Shown here piece by piece: positions 5,517-10,261 of a stretch of 20,116 nt of DNA. Source of the DNA: an uncultured Flavobacteriales bacterium (lineage in GTDB: Bacteria > Bacteroidota > Bacteroidia > Flavobacteriales_D > Sanyastnellaceae); NCBI GenBank assembly GCA_937996585.1, contig CALKUW010000128.1, positions 1-20,116 of the forward strand, given 5' to 3'. The first letter of the stretch is position 1; every line of letters begins with the position of its first letter. The position numbers and the translations under genes were made by a program. The notes below the pieces were generated by a model. The model did not search any database, was not told the DNA's origin, and worked only from the letters and a program-made list of their open reading frames with translations.

Positions 5517-5723
5517 CTAGCCCTCGGTGCTCTGGTCGAGCAGGGACTGCAGTTCAGCGACCGCCCCGGCCTTCGTGCGGGACTTGATCCCGAACTGCTG
5601 TTGAGCCGCTGCCAGGACGCTGCCCCGTGAGAGCTTCATCCCGGTGGCGATCTCCAACTCCAGAGCCTTGCGCATGCGGATCAGTTGGAAGCGCTCGATG
5701 TCGGCGCCTTCGATGATGGTCAT
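5517..5723 (-). CDS. Small helical actinophage-type protein, 68 aa
   Basis: The start ATG at 5723 has CGGAGG seven bases upstream. The sequence is helical and charged: IERFQLIRMRKALELEIATG, then MKLSRGSVLAAAQQQFGIKS. I recall this 'KALELEI-TGMKLSRGS' pattern in small hypothetical proteins of actinobacteriophages; no function is known to me. The gene is solo, with a TTGGTT promoter. Its mRNA should begin with a GGTGAGG/CCTCACC hairpin. Confidence 0.85.
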   Translation of the reverse strand: MTIIEGADIERFQLIRMRKALELEIATGMKLSRGSVLAAAQQQFGIKSRTKAGAVAELQSLLDQSTEG

Positions 5724-5740
5724 GTGTACCTCCGTACGTC

Positions 5741-5761
5741 GGTGAGGACGTTCGCCTCACC
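5741..5761 (-). other. 5'-terminal leader hairpin
   Basis: Perfect stem GGTGAGG / CCTCACC with loop CGAACGT in the RNA. It begins at about +1 of the predicted transcript. Similar hairpins with a GAACGT loop and different stems occur at 6575-6593 and 9454-9470. Confidence 0.6.
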
Positions 5762-5768
5762 ACTTCCT

Positions 5769-5796
5769 AGGGTAGCGGGTTCTGCCAGGAAACCAA
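5769..5796 (-). promoter_or_regulatory. Promoter of the 68-aa gene
   Basis: -35 TTGGTT (5791-5796), spacer 16, -10 TACCCT (5769-5774), preceded by an A-rich tract. Confidence 0.75.
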
Positions 5797-5851
5797 CCTG
5801 CGAGCCAAACTTTTTTCGGACCCGGTGAGGCCCTCCCGGAAGAAGGCTGCC

Positions 5852-5918
5852 GCCCCTGGCCGGGGTGCGACCAGGGGCGGGCCGGGGTGCGGGGCGGGGT
5901 GTGACCCCCGCCCCTGGG
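5852..5918 (-). terminator. GC-rich hairpins after the 55-aa gene
   Basis: Overlapping inverted repeats: CCCCTGG/CCAGGGG, and GGGGCGGGGGTCACACCCCGCCCC on the minus strand. They lie directly after the stop codon of the 55-aa gene, and more than one fold is possible. Confidence 0.6.
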
Positions 5919-5920
5919 CG

Positions 5921-6088
5921 CTAGCCCTGCGCCCGGTTCAGGCGCTCGCAACGGGTGTGATCCCGAGCGACCCGCTGAGCCTCTGCGGCCTCCAGGCGCT
6001 CCCGCATCTCACGGGTGAGGAACGCTCCGGGACCGAACGCCGCCCGAGTGATCTTGCGGCGCTTGGTTGGCACGTAGGTGATGGACAT
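5921..6088 (-). CDS. Small basic protein, 55 aa, paralogue of the 107-aa protein
   Basis: The start is placed at ATG 6088, which has GGGAGG upstream; the longer frame begins inside the leader hairpin. The protein is basic: TYVPTKRRKITRAAFG, FLTREMRERLEAAEAQ, RVARDHTRCERLNR. It matches the first half of the protein at 4081-4404 in order and spacing, without the acidic tail. The function is unknown. The gene is solo with its own promoter. Confidence 0.8.
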   Translation of the reverse strand: MSITYVPTKRRKITRAAFGPGAFLTREMRERLEAAEAQRVARDHTRCERLNRAQG

Positions 6089-6140
6089 TTGCAGACCTCC
6101 CAGTCTGTCGGTGGTGGCTCCTCCGGCCACCGGTAAGATC

Positions 6141-6168
6141 ATCCTACCGGTTGCGGGACGAAACACAA
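6141..6168 (-). promoter_or_regulatory. Promoter of the 55-aa gene
   Basis: -35 TTGTGT (6163-6168), spacer 16, -10 TAGGAT (6141-6146). The -10 lies in a CCGGTA/TACCGG hairpin. Confidence 0.65.
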
Positions 6169-6227
6169 CCCTTTCACCTAAACTTTTTTGCCGGGGTCAG
6201 GGCCTCCCGGTGCACGGCATCAGGGCC

Positions 6228-6246
6228 GGGGTGGACCTTCCACCCC
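6228..6246 (-). terminator. Hairpin after the 99-aa gene
   Basis: Perfect stem GGGGTGG / CCACCCC with a 5-base loop, 13 bases after the stop codon. Confidence 0.75.
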
Positions 6247-6259
6247 GACCCCCTGCCCG

Positions 6260-6559
6260 TCACCCGTAGAGGGCGGCGTAGGTGAGGACCGGCACCCGGT
6301 CGGGGCCGGTGGTCGGCATCTCCGACCAACCCTGTAGGATGCGGGACACCCCGGCCTTGTCGGACTGCGACCCGATGCCCTTGAACCCCCGAGAGATCGG
6401 GGTAACGTCCCGATCGTCGGACACCGTGAACATGAGCGTGTCGTAGTGCCATACGTCAGTCTGTCCGGCGTGAGTGTTGGCCTCCCAGGTGGACGCCTTT
6501 ACGTCACGGTCAGGGTTGGCCCGACTCACATCGAGCAGCTTTGGCAGTGAAGTCTGCAC
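6260..6559 (-). CDS. Hypothetical protein, 99 aa
   Basis: GTG start at 6559 with GGAGG seven bases upstream; no ATG fits better. The sequence has a mixed alpha/beta look, with WHYDTLMFTVSDDRDVTPIS in the middle and a short hydrophobic C-terminus (PVLTYAALYG). It has no cysteines, unlike many neighbours. No family is recognised. It is solo, with a clear TTGGGA/TACCGT promoter and an mRNA that should start near a leader hairpin. Confidence 0.8.
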   Translation of the reverse strand: MQTSLPKLLDVSRANPDRDVKASTWEANTHAGQTDVWHYDTLMFTVSDDRDVTPISRGFKGIGSQSDKAGVSRILQGWSEMPTTGPDRVPVLTYAALYG

Positions 6560-6574
6560 TGTGTACCTCCAGCC

Positions 6575-6593
6575 GTGGGGACGTTCGCCCCAT
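6575..6593 (-). other. 5' leader hairpin
   Basis: Stem ATGGGG / CCCCAC (GGGG/CCCC core) with loop CGAACGT, a few bases from the predicted transcript start. Same loop as 5741-5761 with a different stem. Confidence 0.5.
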
Positions 6594-6604
6594 CAGCTCT
6601 TCCT

Positions 6605-6633
6605 ACGGTACCGGCCCGCACACCCTTTCCCAA
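6605..6633 (-). promoter_or_regulatory. Promoter of the 99-aa gene
   Basis: -35 TTGGGA (6628-6633), spacer 17, -10 TACCGT (6605-6610). Confidence 0.8.
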
Positions 6634-6656
6634 CCTCGCAGGCAAGATTTTTTCAC

Positions 6657-6691
6657 GTTCCGCATTGTGGAACAGTTCCACCATACGGAAC
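6657..6691 (-). promoter_or_regulatory. Pair of GTTCC palindromes without SOS-like box
   Basis: 17-bp palindromes at 6657-6673 (GTTCCGCATTGTGGAAC) and 6675-6691, 18 bp apart as elsewhere. No CGAAC-N4-GTTCG box follows. The palindrome pair is therefore separable from the SOS-like boxes. Confidence 0.75.
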
Positions 6692-6738
6692 AGGCTACAG
6701 ACAGGCGGACGACAGCGGCGAGGCGGGCGAGCAGCCCG

Positions 6739-6796
6739 AGGGTCAGACCCTCCCGCCCCCACACGCGCTTGTCTATCACTACCTATGGTATCCCTA
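6739..6796 (-). repeat. TAGGGACACCAT element, copy 7 (variant)
   Basis: The core reads TAGGGATACCAT (6785-6796), followed by AGGTAGTGATAGACAAGCG. The distal part is CGGGAGGGTCTGACCCT. No gene is seen in 6560-6854 apart from this module. Confidence 0.8.
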
Positions 6797-6804
6797 CCGC
6801 AGCA

Positions 6805-6843
6805 GGCGGTAGCGGGTTGGGACCGGAATCCCAACCCGCCGCC
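6805..6843 (-). terminator. Hairpin after the 188-aa gene
   Basis: Stem GCGGGTTGGGA / TCCCAACCCGC with flanking GGCGG/CCGCC, 12 bases after the stop codon. GCGGGTTGG is the same arm sequence as in the promoter-hairpins further right. Confidence 0.8.
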
Positions 6844-6854
6844 CCACATTTCTA

Positions 6855-7421
6855 CTACTGCGGACGAATCCACAGGTCAAACGACAGTTCAAACTGACCC
6901 ACGCTGCCAACCACAAACACGAAGTCGTGACCGTCAGGAACATGCTGCTTGGCAACTTCCGCAGGCTTATCTTCCTGCCCGTACCAACCATTGCGCCAGT
7001 CGCCATCGACCTCAACCCAACCGGCCTCGGCCAGATCAAGGTCGAACGTGATCGCACGGTGCGGATCGTTGACGTATTCGTCAATGATCCAGTCCGGGTT
7101 GTCTGCCAAACAGCTACCGCAAACCATCTCGCAGGAGCTTTCCAAGAACGCACCGAACATCTTCCAGCTGTAGCTGTCGGGCTGCGTGCGGAAGGCGTGG
7201 TTGCAGTGGCTGCAAACTGTCCATTCGTCCAACCACTCAAGCTCGAACCCCATCCGTTCCATGATGGAGCCGAGGCGGTCCTTGTTCCAGTTGCCAAAGG
7301 CGACACCCCGTGCGCCTTCAGGCAAGGTGTAGCCGGGTTCGGAGTAGCCGTCGGCTATCTCCGTGATTTCGCCCTGATCGAATGCGTCGGTCAGGACCTC
7401 ATACGGACTGCTGTTTCGCAC
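6855..7421 (-). CDS. CxxC protein, 188 aa
   Basis: GTG start at 7421 with GGAGG nine bases upstream. Two cysteine pairs in the middle, CSHC (about 70-73) and CGSC (about 101-104, in CEMVCGSCLAD), should form a zinc ribbon with an insert. A long acidic, tryptophan-rich C-terminal part follows (AGWVEVDGDWRNGWYGQED). The end is hydrophobic (HDFVFVVGSVGQFELSFDLW). It is larger than most neighbours. No family is recognised. Confidence 0.85.
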   Translation of the reverse strand: MRNSSPYEVLTDAFDQGEITEIADGYSEPGYTLPEGARGVAFGNWNKDRLGSIMERMGFELEWLDEWTVCSHCNHAFRTQPDSYSWKMFGAFLESSCEMVCGSCLADNPDWIIDEYVNDPHRAITFDLDLAEAGWVEVDGDWRNGWYGQEDKPAEVAKQHVPDGHDFVFVVGSVGQFELSFDLWIRPQ

Positions 7422-7467
7422 GGTGCGATACCTCCATGCCGGGTACTACGTTTCTCCAGCCCTTCTT

Positions 7468-7496
7468 ACGGTAGCGGGTTCAACAGGGTTTACCAA
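7468..7496 (-). promoter_or_regulatory. Promoter of the 188-aa gene
   Basis: -35 TTGGTA (7491-7496), spacer 17, -10 TACCGT (7468-7473). Confidence 0.8.
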
Positions 7497-7519
7497 CGTG
7501 CTAGCTAAGATTTCTTTGC

Positions 7520-7567
7520 GTTCCACAATACGGAACTGTTCCACATAGTGGAACGAACAAATGTTCG
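7520..7567 (-). promoter_or_regulatory. Operator array: two GTTCC palindromes and one SOS-like box
   Basis: Palindromes at 7520-7536 and 7538-7554, then CGAACAAATGTTCG (7554-7567), an exact LexA-box match. Confidence 0.78.
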
Positions 7568-7613
7568 CCTCGCCCGAAGGGGCGTCGGTCGCCCGGAGGG
7601 GCGCCGCCGGAGG

Positions 7614-7670
7614 CGGGTCAGCATCTCCCGCTCCCTATGTGTGTGTCTATCACTGCCTATGGTGTCCCTA
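7614..7670 (-). repeat. TAGGGACACCAT element, copy 8
   Basis: Core at 7659-7670, followed by AGGCAGTGATAGACACACAC and GCGGGAGATGCTGACCCGCC. This copy is close to the consensus of the whole set. Confidence 0.88.
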
Positions 7671-7686
7671 CGGCAGGGGTCGCCCC

Positions 7687-7720
7687 CTCCGAGACTCACC
7701 GGGTGCGGTGAATCTCGGAG
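7687..7720 (-). terminator. Hairpin spanning the stop of the 22-aa gene
   Basis: Perfect 8-bp stem CTCCGAGA / TCTCGGAG. The stop codon (7696-7698) is in the loop. Confidence 0.6.
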
Positions 7721-7764
7721 AGGACGTACAGCCCGATACCGATGGCCCAGATGAAGATACTCAC
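7696..7764 (-). CDS. Tiny membrane peptide, 22 aa
   Basis: GTG start at 7764 overlaps the TGA of the 58-aa gene (GTGA). The peptide is one hydrophobic stretch, SIFIWAIGIGLYVLSEI, with a basic HRTR end, so a short membrane helix with the C-terminus inside is likely. The hairpin right at its stop argues that translation ends here. It parallels the 46-aa membrane gene at 1887-2027: a tiny hydrophobic product, coupled by GTGA, last in its unit. The call rests on layout and composition only. Confidence 0.55.
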   Translation of the reverse strand: MSIFIWAIGIGLYVLSEIHRTR

Positions 7765-7937
7765 TTCTTCGCCTTGCTCTTGGAGGGTCGGAACTCTCCG
7801 TTCGGCCAAAGGTACTTGCCGTCCCGCTTGCCGTGGTTCTCGCCACGGTGCGGCTTGCAGAACAGGCACTGCCCGTCCTTGAGTCGGGCCTTGTTGCGGA
7901 GCCGCTTCGTTTCGGCGGCATCGTTTCCGGACCACAT
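7761..7937 (-). CDS. Small basic CxxC/His protein, 58 aa
   Basis: The start ATG at 7937 has GGAAGGA upstream and a clear promoter. The protein is strongly basic (ETKRLRNKARLKDG at the start, KSKAKK at the end). CLFCKPHRGENH (about 24-35) gives a Cys-Cys-His-His set typical of a small zinc finger. A nucleic-acid-binding role is plausible but inferred. It is the first gene of a two-gene unit with the 22-aa membrane peptide. Confidence 0.8.
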   Translation of the reverse strand: MWSGNDAAETKRLRNKARLKDGQCLFCKPHRGENHGKRDGKYLWPNGEFRPSKSKAKK

Positions 7938-7969
7938 AGCTTGTTTCCTTCCCTTGTGTCCTATTACTT

Positions 7970-7997
7970 AGGGTAGCGGTTTCTTCGCAGAAACCAA
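7970..7997 (-). promoter_or_regulatory. Promoter of the 58/22-aa unit
   Basis: -35 TTGGTT (7992-7997), spacer 16, -10 TACCCT (7970-7975). GGTTTC/GAAACC pairs across the spacer. Confidence 0.75.
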
Positions 7998-8060
7998 CGC
8001 CTAGGTAACATTTTCTTTCCGAGAGCCTAACGACCCTCAGGTACCCCCGGTGGGGGGAGC

Positions 8061-8078
8061 CGGGGGCCGAAGCCCCCG
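8061..8078 (-). terminator. Hairpin after the 78-aa gene
   Basis: Perfect stem CGGGGG / CCCCCG, 11 bases after the stop codon. Confidence 0.65.
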
Positions 8079-8089
8079 ACCCCGCCGGG

Positions 8090-8326
8090 TCAGTCTCGAT
8101 GTTGGGTTTCTTCCCAAGCCTCGAAGTACCTTTCCCCCCAAGCGCCGTCGATCCATTCTTCCAGCGTTTCGATGACTTCGGGGGACTTGTAGCCGACATG
8201 GTTGTTGTCGATGGCCCGCTCGTAGTCCCAGGCGGCGTGGTGCTCAAGCCAGTGCTCGTACGCCTTGTCCCAGTATTCCTGGGTTGGGTTGGTGGTGAGC
8301 CAAGCGTCGTAGTTGGGAAGTGTCAT
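8090..8326 (-). CDS. Acidic hypothetical protein, 78 aa
   Basis: The start ATG at 8326 has AGGAGG nine bases upstream. The protein is acidic and very rich in tryptophan, tyrosine and histidine (EYWDKAYEHWLEHHAAWDYE, then WIDGAWGERYFEAWEE). It looks like a compact helical protein, perhaps a host-protein binder or inhibitor, but this is only an inference from composition. The gene is solo. Its promoter is embedded in a hairpin that follows the 40-aa membrane gene. Confidence 0.8.
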   Translation of the reverse strand: MTLPNYDAWLTTNPTQEYWDKAYEHWLEHHAAWDYERAIDNNHVGYKSPEVIETLEEWIDGAWGERYFEAWEETQHRD

Positions 8327-8348
8327 TGTTAGGGCCTCCTACCCTGCC

Positions 8349-8362
8349 GGAGCGGTCGCTCC
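8349..8362 (-). other. 5' leader hairpin
   Basis: Perfect stem GGAGCG / CGCTCC with a 2-base nominal loop, about 4 bases from the predicted transcript start and before the ribosome binding site. Confidence 0.45.
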
Positions 8363-8372
8363 ACTTCTTCTA

Positions 8373-8408
8373 AGCGTAGCGGGGCAGGAACCATTTCCCA
8401 CCCCGCTA
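8373..8408 (-). promoter_or_regulatory. Promoter-hairpin: promoter of the 78-aa gene, end of the 40-aa gene
   Basis: -35 GTGGGA (8396-8401), spacer 17, -10 TACGCT (8373-8378). The 8-bp arms TAGCGGGG / CCCCGCTA (8377-8384, 8401-8408) enclose the spacer. The hairpin starts about 20 bases after the stop of the 40-aa gene, with no other terminator between. Confidence 0.75.
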
Positions 8409-8428
8409 GCTAAAGTTTTTTTCGGAAT

Positions 8429-8551
8429 CTATCCGAGGTCCGGAACGACCCCGAGCAGAATCGGCGCGGTCCCCGCAACGACGCATCCGAACAGAATCGC
8501 TAGCGTCCGCCAGAACTGACGGTCAGTGAGTCCCGGTGGGAGGTAGTCCAT
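8429..8551 (-). CDS. Tiny single-pass membrane protein, 40 aa
   Basis: The ATG at 8551 shares its A with the TGA of the 89-aa gene (TGATG). The first part is polar (DYLPPGLTDRQFWR), then one hydrophobic helix (TLAILFGCVVAGTAPILLGV), then a short end VPDLG. It is the third tiny coupled membrane gene in this window, again the last of its unit. The next promoter-hairpin follows closely. The function is unknown. Confidence 0.72.
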   Translation of the reverse strand: MDYLPPGLTDRQFWRTLAILFGCVVAGTAPILLGVVPDLG

Positions 8552-8820
8552 CAGACCACCCCCGTCCAGTCGTTGCTGGCACGCTCCGGTACCTGGCTCC
8601 ACTCCGAAGCGATGCGGATCGCATCACTCATCGTGGAAAGCTGAGCCACCGTCACCGGTTCGCCATCTTCGTTGGTCTTGGCCGTGTCCACGATCGTGTA
8701 TTCCAGCCACTCCCAGCTCTCTGGAGTCCAGTGGACCACCGGCTGGAACCGGTTGGCCTTGCTCACCGTCATGGCGATGGTGTGAAGGTGGGCGTGGTAC
8801 ATGTTTTCCTTGTGAGCCAT
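8551..8820 (-). CDS. Hypothetical protein, 89 aa
   Basis: The start ATG at 8820 has GGAGAGGA upstream. The N-terminus is histidine-rich (AHKENMYHAHLHTIAM). The middle is aromatic (VVHWTPESWEWLEYTIVD), and the end is acidic and polar. No family is recognised. It is the middle gene of a three-gene unit: it follows the 59-aa zinc protein by 15 bases and overlaps the 40-aa membrane gene by one base. Confidence 0.8.
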   Translation of the reverse strand: MAHKENMYHAHLHTIAMTVSKANRFQPVVHWTPESWEWLEYTIVDTAKTNEDGEPVTVAQLSTMSDAIRIASEWSQVPERASNDWTGVV

Positions 8821-8835
8821 GTTCCTCTCCTGTGC

Positions 8836-9015
8836 TCAGCGGCCCGAGTTGGCCGGATGGTTGTAGTTGATCCCTGGCGGGTCCATCGTGACGCACTCAC
8901 CGGCACGGTGGTAGGCGACGACTTCCTGCCGAGTCGGATTCAACAGCGGAAGCGGGCGCTTGTAAGGGTCGGCGTTCACCGACTCAAACGCTCCGCAGGT
9001 CTTGCAGATACTCAT
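8836..9015 (-). CDS. Small zinc-site protein, 59 aa
   Basis: The start is placed at ATG 9015 (GGGAGAAG upstream); the longer frame is leader. CKTC (residues 4-7) and HRAGEC (about 35-40) make a likely Cys3His zinc site. I recall 'CKTCG-F-...YHRAGEC' style peptides as small actinophage proteins, function unknown. It is the first gene of a three-gene unit under one promoter-hairpin. Confidence 0.8.
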   Translation of the reverse strand: MSICKTCGAFESVNADPYKRPLPLLNPTRQEVVAYHRAGECVTMDPPGINYNHPANSGR

Positions 9016-9054
9016 GGTTTCTTCTCCCTTCGGGCTGGCTGCCCTGTGTAAACC

Positions 9055-9092
9055 ACGGTAGCGGGCTGGCATCGAAACACCAACCCGCTACC
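9055..9092 (-). promoter_or_regulatory. Promoter-hairpin: promoter of the 59/89/40-aa unit, end of the 111-aa gene
   Basis: -35 TTGGTG (9078-9083), spacer 17, -10 TACCGT (9055-9060). The 13-bp arms GGTAGCGGGTTGG / CCAGCCCGCTACC (minus strand) enclose both elements. The one imperfect pair is U-G in minus-strand RNA but C-A in plus-strand RNA. It begins 10 bases after the stop of the 111-aa gene. Confidence 0.85.
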
Positions 9093-9101
9093 TAAAGTTT
9101 T

Positions 9102-9437
9102 TTAGCGCCAGACCCGGTGGCTCTCTCGGACCGTTTCCCGCCCGTCGTAGTCCGTAATGTACGGCTGCCGAGCATCGTTGGGAACGTCCACGATCCTGAG
9201 GCGAGCGCTGCTGCCGTTGGCCTCGTCGCCCAGTAGTTCGACTACATCGACAAGAGCGGGCAGAGCACGAAACTCCAGAGTGTCACGCTCCAGGCCCTCG
9301 TCCCATGGCGTAGTGTTCCAGTAGCCGACCCCGAAGCTATCTTCGTTGGGCTTGACGTAGATCGAGCCGAGGCGGTGGTGCGCCACATCGCTAAGGCCGA
9401 AGCCTCCGAAACAGGTGTTGATGACCACCTTAGGCAT
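9102..9437 (-). CDS. Conserved phage protein of the INTCFGGFGLS type, 111 aa
   Basis: The start is placed at ATG 9437, eight bases after GGAGG; the ATG at 9443 is too close to it. The N-terminus PKVVINTCFGGFGLSDVAHH is a hallmark I recall from a family of hypothetical proteins widespread in phages of very different hosts. The middle and C-terminal parts (SARLRIVDVPNDARQPYIT, then YDGRETVRESHRVW) also fit that family, which often ends in a 'YDG-E-v-E' region. No function is known to me. The gene is solo, downstream of a full operator module. Confidence 0.85.
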   Translation of the reverse strand: MPKVVINTCFGGFGLSDVAHHRLGSIYVKPNEDSFGVGYWNTTPWDEGLERDTLEFRALPALVDVVELLGDEANGSSARLRIVDVPNDARQPYITDYDGRETVRESHRVWR

Positions 9438-9453
9438 GGTCATTGCCTCCTTC

Positions 9454-9470
9454 CGAGGGACGTTCCCTCG
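9454..9470 (-). other. 5'-terminal leader hairpin
   Basis: Perfect stem CGAGGG / CCCTCG with loop AACGT, beginning at about +1 of the predicted transcript. Confidence 0.55.
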
Positions 9471-9477
9471 CCATTCG

Positions 9478-9515
9478 ATAGTACCGGCTGAGACACGGTT
9501 TCCAACCTCTCAGCC
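9478..9515 (-). promoter_or_regulatory. Promoter of the 111-aa gene (hairpin-embedded)
   Basis: -35 TTGGAA (9500-9505), spacer 16, -10 TACTAT (9478-9483). Arms GGCTGAGA / TCTCAGCC (9486-9493, 9508-9515) enclose the -35. Confidence 0.75.
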
Positions 9516-9527
9516 AAGATTTTTTGT

Positions 9528-9575
9528 GTTCCGTATCGTGGAACAGTTCCGCATTACGGAACGAACAAATGTTTG
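9528..9575 (-). promoter_or_regulatory. Operator array: two GTTCC palindromes and one SOS-like box
   Basis: Palindromes at 9528-9544 and 9546-9562, then CGAACAAATGTTTG (9562-9575), which fits CGAACRNRYGTTYG. The first palindrome is 22 bases upstream of the -35. Confidence 0.75.
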
Positions 9576-9601
9576 CCTCGGCGGGTGCCCGCCAGTGGGG
9601 G

Positions 9602-9658
9602 CGGGTCAGCATCTCCCGCTCCCGCTCTGTGTGTCTAACAGAGCCTATGGTGTCCCTA
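9602..9658 (-). repeat. TAGGGACACCAT element, copy 9
   Basis: Core at 9647-9658, followed by AGGCTCTGTTAGACACACAG and GCGGGAGATGCTGACCCGCC. Confidence 0.85.
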
Positions 9659-9695
9659 CGGACAAACGCCGTAGGCTACTGGCCCGCTCCCGAAC

Positions 9696-9726
9696 CCCCC
9701 GGACCCCGCATACGCAGGGCCGGGGG
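9696..9726 (-). terminator. Hairpin ending the 9.7-10.2 kb transcript
   Basis: Stem CCCCCGG..CCC / GGG..CCGGGGG. Unlike the others it is not next to a stop codon: 190 bases separate it from the end of the 86-aa gene, which implies that this stretch is transcribed. Confidence 0.65.
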
Positions 9727-9917
9727 ATAAGGGGAGGGAAAAAGGGAGCAGATTAGCCTCATGCTCAGGAGGTTGTAAAGACCGGTCAGGACTTCACAAT
9801 GACCCGCTGCCACTACTTGTTGGCAGATCGGTGAACCTTTTAGCCTCGTTGCCCAGGAGGTTTCCGTACTGTTGGTTTATCAGGGCCGCACGCCCGCCCT
9901 GCTCTCTACGGCTTTAT
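9727..9917 (-). ncRNA. Candidate structured RNA or long 3' UTR with CCTCCT hairpins
   Basis: No reading frame is convincing here. On the minus strand two related hairpins, AACCTCCTGGGCAACGAGG (about 9847-9865) and AACCTCCTGAGCATGAGG (about 9757-9774), each followed by CTAA, flank two more small stems (TGCCA/TGGCA, GGTCA/TGACC). A fifth stem (CAGGGC/GCCCTG) follows the stop of the 86-aa gene. The stretch is closed by the terminator at 9696-9726. CCTCCT equals the anti-Shine-Dalgarno core, so pairing with ribosome binding sites is possible but unproven. Confidence 0.4.
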
Positions 9918-10178
9918 CTATGCCGATGTTGAGAACTCGTCCCGGCTCATGGGCCGACCGTCGAATGCGATGGCGTAGGGCGTGGGATCGTAATTGTCAA
10001 TCGCCTCAGCGATGCGATCAACAAACTCAATGAGCATGTCCTCGCCGTTCGGGACGGCGTAAAACACAAACTCAGCGAAGGCAAGCAGTCCCTCGGAAGC
10101 AGCCTTCGGCACTTCGATAGTACCGAGGAATCCTCCGCCGTTCCACAAGTCCTCAGCGATCTTCTCTGCGTTGCCCAT
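9918..10178 (-). CDS. Acidic hypothetical protein, 86 aa
   Basis: The start ATG at 10178 has AAGGAGGA five bases upstream. The protein is acidic and mostly helical: NAEKIAEDLWNGGGFLG, then a hydrophobic helix GLLAFAEFVFYAVPNG, then DMLIEFVDRIAEAIDNYD. The hydrophobic part looks amphipathic rather than membrane-spanning. No family is recognised. It has its own promoter-hairpin and an unusual 190-base structured region after its stop. Confidence 0.8.
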   Translation of the reverse strand: MGNAEKIAEDLWNGGGFLGTIEVPKAASEGLLAFAEFVFYAVPNGEDMLIEFVDRIAEAIDNYDPTPYAIAFDGRPMSRDEFSTSA

Positions 10179-10214
10179 GTTCCTCCTTCGGGGAGCCGTT
10201 CCCCATCCATTTCT

Positions 10215-10252
10215 AGGGTAGCGGGTTGGTATCGAAACACCAACCCGCTACC
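10215..10252 (-). promoter_or_regulatory. Promoter-hairpin: promoter of the 86-aa gene, end of the 80-aa gene
   Basis: -35 TTGGTG (10238-10243), spacer 17, -10 TACCCT (10215-10220). Perfect 14-bp arms GGTAGCGGGTTGGT / ACCAACCCGCTACC (10217-10230, 10239-10252). It starts 9 bases after the stop of the 80-aa gene. Confidence 0.87.
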
Positions 10253-10261
10253 GGGGATTTA

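Noticed and set aside
194..9756. Plus-strand open frames that begin at the conserved ATGGTGTCCCTA (MVSL...)
   Set aside because: They have no ribosome binding site, share only the element itself, differ in frame and length afterwards, and run antisense through genes and terminators. The conservation is at DNA or RNA level on the other strand.
9730..9917. tRNA genes in the unannotated stretch
   Set aside because: No T-arm of the GTTCRANNC kind, no matching acceptor stem and no anticodon arm of proper size could be found on either strand.
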